This document shows positions 14,904-20,120 of a DNA stretch of 20,120 bases, piece after piece (the first letter of the stretch is position 1; each line of letters opens with the position of its first letter). The notes below the pieces were generated by a model. That model searched no databases. It was not told the DNA's origin and saw nothing but the letters and a program-made list of their open reading frames with translations. Source of the stretch: a virus; the IMG/VR virus record IMGVR_UViG_3300023117_000111, positions 1 to 20,120 of that record; one strand, written 5' to 3'. The translations under genes and the position numbers were made by a program.

Positions 14904-17029
14904 CTATCACTACAAATCCGTCACGCGACGAATACACATCAACGGCTGGTCAAACGGTATTTAATTACACGTTTAAGATTTATGCCAATACGGACCTTAA
15001 TGTATACGTTACACCATCAGGACAATCACCAGATGATTCAGCAGATTTAACCACTGATTACGTTGTTGATACAGGGACTATCGGTGAAGAGGCTGGTGGA
15101 TTTATCACATTTAACACCCCCCTTAATAACGGTGATGCGGTAACTATTGTTTCTGCTATTCCTTATGATCGAACTGTTGATTATCAAAATAACGGAGACT
15201 TTCTTCCCGAGACTGTTAACGATGACAATGACCGTCAGGTAAGCCAGATTAAGCAGATTCTTGAGCAAACAGGCAGGACGCTACAGTTCCAAGAGTCACT
15301 GCAGGGCGCTTCTACTTTATCCCTGCCTGATCCAGTATCCCAAAACTTTATGCGATGGAAAACTGATCTAACAGGCTTGGAAAACGTAGAGCTAGTGGAA
15401 GGTGCTTTGGTTGTTGGCAATGGTCAGTTACTCATCTTCCCAACTGTGGCGGCATTGAAAGCCAGTACAAGCGCATTATTGGTTCCTGGTGTTAATGTCC
15501 AAACACAGGGATACTACTCTGCTGGTGATGGTGGTGGGGCTAACTATCTAATTGTTACACCGCAATCGGCTGATGAATATGGCGATCATACGTTGGTGAA
15601 TGGTAATGTGGCTTCTATTCAGGTTGAACCGCTTGTAAAGGTAAAGTCTTTTGGTGTAAAAGGGGATGGTGTAACAGATGATACTATCGCTCTTGCAGCA
15701 GCTAAAAACCACGCTGAAACACTCGTAAACAACGGTGAAGTTAGTGGATTAGACTTGCAAGGGGCTAGAATGATCACATCTAGCACTATTACTTTTGATA
15801 CACCTATGGTTGTTGAAGGTGGTAATGCCTCTATATGGTGGGAGAATAGCGGTAATGCCGACATAATCTATGTCAATGCAGGCGGTCAAGGTGCTGGTTC
15901 AATTCGCAATAAATGGGTGTTCAGAGATATAACAATTGCTGGCGGTGACGGGACTGGGGCAGCATTGCATATTGATACAGTTGCCTATTCAGTATTTGAG
16001 AATATCAATATCCCATATTGCGGCTATGGTGTTGTTATTGAGAACTCACTATTAAATACATTTAAGCGGGTTGTTGTGTCTGGTATCGCTGTATCACTAA
16101 CAAACCCAGATGTCTCATGGATTCCTATTCCAGCACACAGAAATAGAAAAGGGTTCTTCTTGTTTGGTGGGGGAGTTACTGGTCCGAACGCAAATACATT
16201 TATCCAATGTGGCGCTCAAAACTCAACTGATGAGGCAATTCGCTGCATCGGAGGGAACAATAGTCATTTTATTGACTTTGATTCAGAAGGTCACACAGGA
16301 AATCATTTGTATGCTGATGGTTGTTTAAACTTGCAGTTTACAGGTGGAGATTTTGAAGGTGTTAGTAATACAGTATTTATAGACTGTACTAATGGGGGCA
16401 TAACAGGAGCATTCCATAACAACGTAGTGAGAGTAGAGGGTGATAGCAATTCAGTAGTTATTAAAGATAGCACTATCAAAATCATCACTATTCAAGATGC
16501 TACTTGCGAAAACTGCGTTATTGACAACGTAACCCTATATACTGGTGCATCAGGTATAACAAACAATGGTACAAATACTAGAATTGGCCGGATTTACGAT
16601 CAAGATACATCAGATCCCTATTTTGGCAATGAATGGTTTAAAACAGGGCAAGCAGTTATTAATGTGGGGGGAACCACCACAGGACATACAATTACATCAA
16701 ATTCAGTTCTAGTTCAACGATCCGGTCAGATTGCCTACGTGAATATCGACATAAACTGGACATCGCTGAATGGTACTGGTGATATCTCATTTGATATTAC
16801 AAGCTTAGTAACAACTGCAGGTGCTGAGTCAGTTTTAAGCGCGGCAGACCTTAGAGTAACTATACCTGCCGGATATTCTGGATATACTGCAAAAATGACT
16901 AGCGGCAATTTAATTGCACTAAAACTTCTAACAAACTCGTCTGGAACGAACGATGGAAATGTTAGCACCTCTGATGTATTTGGAGGTTCAACAGGTGTGT
17001 CAATATCTGGGGTTATAAGGTTAAATTAA
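14900..17029 (+). CDS. Tail spike with beta-helix (probable polysaccharide depolymerase)
   Basis: A 709-aa protein. The start is the ATG in the ATGA overlap, with AGAGG (14888-14892) seven bases before it; the open frame from 14861 lies inside the previous gene. Residues 1 to about 150 (TTNPSRDEYTSTAGQTVFNY, VPYDRT-like AIPYDRTVDYQNNGDF, VNDDNDRQVSQIKQILEQ) are the T7 gp17-type N-terminal domain that binds the tail. From about residue 248, VKSFGVKGDGVTDDTIAL marks a pectate-lyase-3 right-handed beta-helix running to about 570. Residues about 573-709 are a separate beta-rich C-terminal domain, likely for trimer folding or binding. The protein probably binds, and may cut, host surface polysaccharide; catalytic residues cannot be assigned from sequence alone. 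Confidence 0.88.
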   Translation: MTITTNPSRDEYTSTAGQTVFNYTFKIYANTDLNVYVTPSGQSPDDSADLTTDYVVDTGTIGEEAGGFITFNTPLNNGDAVTIVSAIPYDRTVDYQNNGDFLPETVNDDNDRQVSQIKQILEQTGRTLQFQESLQGASTLSLPDPVSQNFMRWKTDLTGLENVELVEGALVVGNGQLLIFPTVAALKASTSALLVPGVNVQTQGYYSAGDGGGANYLIVTPQSADEYGDHTLVNGNVASIQVEPLVKVKSFGVKGDGVTDDTIALAAAKNHAETLVNNGEVSGLDLQGARMITSSTITFDTPMVVEGGNASIWWENSGNADIIYVNAGGQGAGSIRNKWVFRDITIAGGDGTGAALHIDTVAYSVFENINIPYCGYGVVIENSLLNTFKRVVVSGIAVSLTNPDVSWIPIPAHRNRKGFFLFGGGVTGPNANTFIQCGAQNSTDEAIRCIGGNNSHFIDFDSEGHTGNHLYADGCLNLQFTGGDFEGVSNTVFIDCTNGGITGAFHNNVVRVEGDSNSVVIKDSTIKIITIQDATCENCVIDNVTLYTGASGITNNGTNTRIGRIYDQDTSDPYFGNEWFKTGQAVINVGGTTTGHTITSNSVLVQRSGQIAYVNIDINWTSLNGTGDISFDITSLVTTAGAESVLSAADLRVTIPAGYSGYTAKMTSGNLIALKLLTNSSGTNDGNVSTSDVFGGSTGVSISGVIRLN

Positions 17030-17045
17030 GGGCATTACGCCCTTA
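17027..17045. terminator. Hairpin between converging transcripts
   Basis: TAAGGGC (17027-17033) and GCCCTTA (17039-17045) pair perfectly around ATTAC. The stem overlaps the stop codon of the tail spike (+) and that of the zinc-ribbon gene (-). Neither side has a pure T run: the - strand reads on into TTAATTTAA and the + strand into TCCAT. It may be a weak two-way terminator. Confidence 0.55.
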
Positions 17046-17201
17046 TCCATACATGGGTTCCTGATCTTTCTCAAGAACCCAATTGTCATCACGCCAGCCA
17101 CACGTACACATTTTAAGCCGTTGCGATCCAATCAACACGCAAGCCTGCCCGCACTCAGGGCAGGGGCTTGCAGGGTTATTTGGGTTGCCGTGGCTTCTCA
17201 T
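17043..17201 (-). CDS. Small zinc-ribbon protein
   Basis: A 52-aa gene. It has CPECG (Cys14, Cys17) with Cys21 after it, and CTCG (Cys32, Cys34) followed by Trp, which fits a short zinc ribbon binding one metal ion. The end is acidic/hydrophilic (VLEKDQEPMYG). Its ATG overlaps the stop of the MazG-like gene (ATGA), so translation is probably coupled; the ribosome site upstream is weak. Small zinc ribbons in phages may bind DNA, RNA or polymerase, but no target can be named here. The stop lies in the convergent hairpin. The intact frame, cysteine pattern and four-base overlap support a real gene. Confidence 0.75.
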   Translation of the reverse strand: MRSHGNPNNPASPCPECGQACVLIGSQRLKMCTCGWRDDNWVLEKDQEPMYG

Positions 17202-17509
17202 ATAGCAACGTCCGTTAAGTCTGCAGACTTAACAAACACACCATCAATCATTACACCTTTACGGTCTTTAATATCGTTGTAAGCCGTTTCTAGGCACTTT
17301 TCAAAGTCTAGTCCTAACTGCGCAGCTAAAATGATTAAAACTACTGTACAGTCTCCTATGTCGTCTGCTGCGTCCTTACCTTTACAGATAGAGTCTGACA
17401 GTTCGCCAGCTTCTTGAATAAGCTTCATGTACTGGTCTTTAGGTGTAGCGCCTTTCACAAGGTTACGATCTTCTGCCCACTTTGTTACTAGATTGATCAA
17501 GTCTTTCAT
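17198..17509 (-). CDS. MazG-like nucleotide pyrophosphohydrolase
   Basis: A 103-aa protein with the all-alpha NTP pyrophosphohydrolase fold. It has QEAGELSDSI (Glu33 and Glu36 in an ExxE) followed by DDIGDCTVVLIILAAQLGLD (Asp50 and Asp53 as the second acidic pair), then the family's ending CLETAYNDIKDRKG. These acidic residues bind the magnesium that holds the nucleotide. The family splits (d)NTPs to monophosphates and pyrophosphate; in phages it may clean or recycle the nucleotide pool or lower alarmone signals, and the substrate here is unknown. It starts in a TAATG overlap with the helix-turn-helix gene, with AGAGGG upstream, and ends in ATGA with the zinc-ribbon gene. Confidence 0.88.
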   Translation of the reverse strand: MKDLINLVTKWAEDRNLVKGATPKDQYMKLIQEAGELSDSICKGKDAADDIGDCTVVLIILAAQLGLDFEKCLETAYNDIKDRKGVMIDGVFVKSADLTDVAI

Positions 17510-17796
17510 TAACTATGCCCTCTGATAATTGTTTTCACACGTTCTTCATTCATACCCATAATGTTAGCTATTTGATAGGGTTTAAATCCATAGCTTACAT
17601 ATTCAAGCAGTTCTTCATTAACCTTACTTTCTTTTTCTATCTTTCTTCCTCTACCTGATACGCCCAACTTCCAAGCCATTGTCTGTACTGCCGATGGTGT
17701 TTTGTTGTAGCGCTTTGCTAGTATCTTTGATGTTACCTTTCCGTAGTTCTTCCTTAAATCCTTAAGCTCCCAGTCCTGCCAACGATTACTACTCAT
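17509..17796 (-). CDS. Double helix-turn-helix protein, probable DNA binder
   Basis: A 95-aa basic protein. Residues about 5-46 (WQDWELKDLRKNYGKVTSKI, then NKTPSAVQTMAWKLGV) form a SANT/Myb- or GcrA-like helix-turn-helix in which Trp, Leu and the AVQxxAxKLG recognition helix are visible. Residues about 62-93 (EELLEYVSYGFKPYQIANIM, then MNEERVKTIIRG) read as a second helix-turn-helix. A Lys/Arg/Glu linker (RGRKIEKESK) joins them. It probably binds DNA as a small regulator or as a helper in DNA metabolism; a target cannot be inferred. Its ATG overlaps the stop of the 147-aa gene (ATGA) and its stop overlaps the MazG-like start. Confidence 0.7.
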   Translation of the reverse strand: MSSNRWQDWELKDLRKNYGKVTSKILAKRYNKTPSAVQTMAWKLGVSGRGRKIEKESKVNEELLEYVSYGFKPYQIANIMGMNEERVKTIIRGHS

Positions 17797-18236
17797 ACAC
17801 CAGCCGCCTCAAGCAAGAATTCGACTCTATCACTATCTAACCCTAAGCCTTCATGAGAAGCCAGCCAGCCAAGATTAATGATCTGATTACCTTTTGCCTT
17901 CTCTTCTGCAATAAAGGCTGCATGTTGATCAGAGAGGCTGTCATTGATCTCTTCATGGTAGACAGGGAAAGGTGATTCAACCTCCACCCAAGTGTATGCC
18001 TCTTTACCGTTCTTCTCTTTGATTAGAGCAGCTAACCACAATCCCCATTTATAGCGGAATTTCCAAACCGCATTAAACATGTTTCTTGATACGGTTAACT
18101 CTTTGCCTGACTTGATAGATCGAACCTTACAAGCCTGATCCTCAGCGTTGAATGTGATGATTAAATCTTTTAATCCTGCCTTGGCACATGACTGAGCAGA
18201 CTTTAACGGGTTGTATTTCTTTCTTTGTTTCGCCAT
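17793..18236 (-). CDS. Unknown early protein
   Basis: A 147-aa soluble protein of unknown function, not assigned to a family. The N terminus is basic (AKQRKKYNPLKSAQSC). The middle is Trp/Lys-rich (NMFNAVWKFRYKWGLWLAAL), followed by EVESPFPVYHEEIND, an acidic helix and a leucine-rich end (ASHEGLGLDSDRVEFLLEAAGV). AAGGAA sits just before the ATG (reads leftward), so this gene begins the second leftward cluster after the single-stranded DNA-binding protein. It is linked by ATGA to the helix-turn-helix gene, which hints at a shared role in DNA or nucleotide metabolism. Confidence 0.7.
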   Translation of the reverse strand: MAKQRKKYNPLKSAQSCAKAGLKDLIITFNAEDQACKVRSIKSGKELTVSRNMFNAVWKFRYKWGLWLAALIKEKNGKEAYTWVEVESPFPVYHEEINDSLSDQHAAFIAEEKAKGNQIINLGWLASHEGLGLDSDRVEFLLEAAGV

Positions 18237-18327
18237 AATGATTCCTTCACATTAACTATGGTCTAGTGAGTGTGAAAACTAATTTGAAGTGAGAGGGCTA
18301 CCAAGTAGGTAGCCTTTTTGCTATCTG
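18237..18327. promoter_or_regulatory. Intergenic gap between SSB and the second leftward cluster
   Basis: A 91-base gap holding the terminator, the ribosome site of the 147-aa gene, and an inverted repeat TTCACA (18246-18251) / TGTGAA (18271-18276) with 19 bases between. The repeat is a possible operator for a promoter serving the leftward cluster, but no convincing -35/-10 pair is seen. Confidence 0.35.
18296..18319 (+). terminator. Intrinsic terminator acting on rightward transcripts
   Basis: A perfect stem GGCTACC (18296-18302) / GGTAGCC (18308-18314) with loop AAGTA is followed by five Ts (18315-18319). In this orientation it stops + strand RNA, although both flanking genes are on the - strand; the - strand side is followed by CTCTCACTTC, without a T run. 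It may block late transcripts running into the early genes, and could be a weak stop after the SSB gene. Confidence 0.75.
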
Positions 18328-18816
18328 CTAGAAGGGTGGATCGTTTGGATTCATGCCGTTCTGCATAGGTTGCTGTTGCATTTGCTGGACCTGCTGAGGA
18401 TTCATAGGCTGGCCGTTGGGCTGCATATATCCCTGTTGTGGCTGTTGAATTTGCTGAGGTTGTTGATATCCCTGCTGTGCTGATTGTTGTGCAGGTTGCT
18501 GATTAGGGTTGTAAACATAACCAATTCGAGCATTAAGCATATCAATAGTTAGTTTAGTACCAGTCTGACTTTCAAAAGAATCAATCTTTAGTTGCTCTGC
18601 GGTTACCGTAACGATTGCTCCCTCAACTAATGCTTGCTGATAGAAAGCAATCTGCCCTGGTGATTTAGCAAAAATTGCTGCTTGGTAATTAGTCCATTCA
18701 TCTTGTTTAGTTTTAGGGTCGCGATACTTAACGCCCAAACGAATACCAAACCCTACTGATTCACCAGCTTGGAATTGATTGGCTGCTTGATTTAGTTTAC
18801 CTGTTACTGAGTGCAT
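18328..18816 (-). CDS. ssb: Single-stranded DNA-binding protein
   Basis: A 162-aa protein with an OB fold in residues 1 to about 103 (VTGKL, GFGIRLGVKYRDPKTKQDEW, GAIVTVTAEQLKID, LTIDMLNARIGYV) and a low-complexity Gln/Pro-rich tail from about 104. It coats single-stranded DNA during replication and recombination. The last residues NPNDPPF resemble the SSB tip (DDDIPF in E. coli) that recruits partner proteins, but keep only one acidic residue and have Pro for Ile. AAGGA overlaps the exonuclease stop, ten bases before this start, so the two are co-translated. Together with the exonuclease and ERF protein it makes a recombination set. Confidence 0.88.
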   Translation of the reverse strand: MHSVTGKLNQAANQFQAGESVGFGIRLGVKYRDPKTKQDEWTNYQAAIFAKSPGQIAFYQQALVEGAIVTVTAEQLKIDSFESQTGTKLTIDMLNARIGYVYNPNQQPAQQSAQQGYQQPQQIQQPQQGYMQPNGQPMNPQQVQQMQQQPMQNGMNPNDPPF

Positions 18817-18826
18817 TATTTAATCC

Positions 18827-19732
18827 TTACTTAATTGTGAAATATTCAGTTGATTTACCACGGTACTCTTCAAGATTTACACCTTCAAGTTGCGGCACTT
18901 TCTTGTAATTAATTGAGCCTTTGCGTGTTACCTTTAAAACCTTGTTGTAATTACCTTCAATTGATTGGCCTGCCTCTTTAGCAAACTCAATCATCTGATC
19001 CTTAACTTCTTTTAGCTTTGCCTCTGCCTTGTCAAATTCAGATTTAGCTTGAGCGTAGGATGACTCAAGAATAATAAACTGCTTATCATCTGAGACATCC
19101 TTAACCTTTGGCTCAAGATAGGGTTTAGCTAACTTTTCATCCGCAATGATAGCTTTAAACTCTTGATAGAATGCTTCCAGCTTAGGGAAGTTTTCACTCC
19201 ACCAAGATTCCGCTTCTTCTCGTGTAGCTGTTTCAAGGTGATCATCTATGTTTAGCAGACTCCCATCTTTCTCTTGAAGCACACAACAATAAAAATCCCA
19301 ATACTGCTTATCAGCCACAATAATAGAGAACATGACTTGATCACGGTAGTAGGCTTTCTCAGCTAGGCTGTAGGCTTTTTTAGCTCTATATGGAGTCTTT
19401 ACCTCAAGCCCACCATTTTCATCTAACAAACCATCTGGTGAGCAAGCAAGGTAATCATAATCCTTATGGATGATTAAGCCTGATTCTTCAATGTGCTTTG
19501 AAGTGGTAAAGAAGTATTCCTGAATGGTTAAATCCTCATACTTCTCACCAAACCGAGTTGCGTCATTACCTTGAAACTCTTGTTCAAGACCGAACGACTG
19601 GCGCACCTTATCACGCATAACATCATCACGCGATTTGTACGGATTGTTACCTAGAATCGCGCCAACGATAGAGGCCGTGATACGACCTCTTCTGGCTGCG
19701 AACCACTCACTTGAACGCTGACTAATTTCCAT
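18827..19732 (-). CDS. YqaJ/lambda-exonuclease-family recombination nuclease
   Basis: A 301-aa protein. The family chews one strand of double-stranded DNA from an end, exposing single strands for annealing. Visible motifs are RGRITAS (residues 15-21), FGEKYE (61-66), SPDG (Asp100), GGLEVK (Glu110 and Lys112) and YYRDQVMFSI (128-137), corresponding to the Asp-Glu-Lys active site of lambda exonuclease. A Lys/Glu-rich coiled coil (about residues 225-255) follows, then a C-terminal domain (EGNYNKVLKVTRKGS, YKKVPQLEGVN), making it longer than lambda Exo (226 aa). It overlaps the ERF gene by 11 bases, with GGAG just before its ATG; SSB follows by 10 bases. Confidence 0.92.
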   Translation of the reverse strand: MEISQRSSEWFAARRGRITASIVGAILGNNPYKSRDDVMRDKVRQSFGLEQEFQGNDATRFGEKYEDLTIQEYFFTTSKHIEESGLIIHKDYDYLACSPDGLLDENGGLEVKTPYRAKKAYSLAEKAYYRDQVMFSIIVADKQYWDFYCCVLQEKDGSLLNIDDHLETATREEAESWWSENFPKLEAFYQEFKAIIADEKLAKPYLEPKVKDVSDDKQFIILESSYAQAKSEFDKAEAKLKEVKDQMIEFAKEAGQSIEGNYNKVLKVTRKGSINYKKVPQLEGVNLEEYRGKSTEYFTIK

Positions 19733-20120
19733 TGTTAATCTCCATGATCTTAGCTTTAACTTTATCGTCTACTGTGTACTTAGTTTCTAGGTCGTAAATG
19801 ATCTGTTCAGGCGTAGACTCTCCACTAGCTACTTTCTCAATCATCTTAGGAAGGTGCTTTTGTAGCTCCATGTACTGAGGCTTTTTGTTAGTTACTCGAT
19901 CCATAGCAAACTCGCCATCATCATCAGCACTTGGTACGCCAGCAATGGCTTGGAGTGAGTAGCGCCTTGCGTATGTGATTGCTGAACCAGCCGCTTGAGG
20001 GTCACGCTTACTCAGTGGAAGTACCAAGGTATCTTCAATCCATTCACCTGATTTGTGCATTAATCGAGTAGTAACGCCAACACCTACATCATTCATTAAT
20101 GGCGACTGAACATAACTTAA
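19722..20120 (-). CDS. erf: ERF-family single-strand annealing protein (cut by right edge)
   Basis: The frame is open to the window edge, beginning LSYVQSPLMNDVGVGV, so the gene starts outside; the ATG at 20096 is internal. The 132 visible residues hold the ERF signature: TRLMHKSGEWIEDTLVLPLS, then AGSAITYARRYSLQAIAGVP and DDDGE. Such proteins (first in phage P22) anneal complementary strands in recombination and help circularise phage DNA. After the core come a spacer (RVTNKKPQYMELQKH) and a helical tail. Its stop lies 11 bases inside the exonuclease gene, so the annealing protein and nuclease are linked, like bet/exo in lambda. Confidence 0.9.
   Translation of the reverse strand, partial: LSYVQSPLMNDVGVGVTTRLMHKSGEWIEDTLVLPLSKRDPQAAGSAITYARRYSLQAIAGVPSADDDGEFAMDRVTNKKPQYMELQKHLPKMIEKVASGESTPEQIIYDLETKYTVDDKVKAKIMEINNGN

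Noticed and set aside
3012-17029. A BPP-1-like diversity-generating retroelement (reverse transcriptase, variable repeat), considered because the head genes resemble BPP-1
   Set aside because: No reverse transcriptase frame and no repeated template/variable region is seen near the spike or elsewhere.
17054-17081. Inverted repeat TGGGTTC/GAACCCA as a terminator
   Set aside because: It lies inside the zinc-ribbon coding region, has a 14-base loop and no T run.

Overview
This window is one continuous piece of a tailed-phage genome with short-tailed (podovirus-like, T7/BPP-1-like) virion genes. The evidence is the gene order on the + strand: terminase large subunit, T7 gp8-type portal, Bbp19-like small protein, scaffold, HK97-fold capsid, tail tubular proteins A and B, gp14/gp15/gp16-like ejection proteins and a beta-helix tail spike. 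The genome is moderately AT-rich and densely packed, with many TAATG and ATGA junctions. The host is probably a gammaproteobacterium, perhaps marine, but nothing in the sequence proves this. No integrase, lysogeny repressor, tRNA, CRISPR, transposon, reverse transcriptase, phage RNA polymerase or lysis cassette is visible.

Positions 1-3758 hold the packaging and head-assembly genes: terL (left end cut by the window), a 128-aa possible papain-fold protein, a 74-aa coiled-coil protein, portal, a Bbp19-like protein and scaffold. A strong intrinsic terminator follows. Positions 3841-5890 hold three genes: a 244-aa protein, the major capsid protein with its own sigma70-like promoter and strong ribosome binding site, and an 88-aa protein. 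The N-terminal domain of the 244-aa protein and nearly all of the 88-aa protein are clearly related to each other. I read this as a capsid flanked by a head-fibre protein and a small decoration protein that share an attachment module.

Positions 5938-8537 encode the tail tube/nozzle. Positions 8537-14903 encode the internal (ejection) proteins; the last two together are about as long as T7 gp16. Positions 14900-17029 encode the tail spike. Transcription then meets a leftward block across a hairpin at 17027-17045.

Positions 17043-20120 (- strand, leftward) are early-type genes. Reading in the direction of transcription they are an ERF annealing protein (cut by the right edge), a YqaJ/lambda-type exonuclease and a single-stranded DNA-binding protein, which together form a full recombination set. 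A gap holding a terminator-like hairpin pointing the other way follows. Next come an unknown 147-aa protein, a double helix-turn-helix protein, a MazG-like pyrophosphohydrolase and a 52-aa zinc-ribbon protein, chained by 1-4 nt overlaps. The whole is a mosaic of a T7/BPP-1-like virion module and a lambda/P22-style recombination module.
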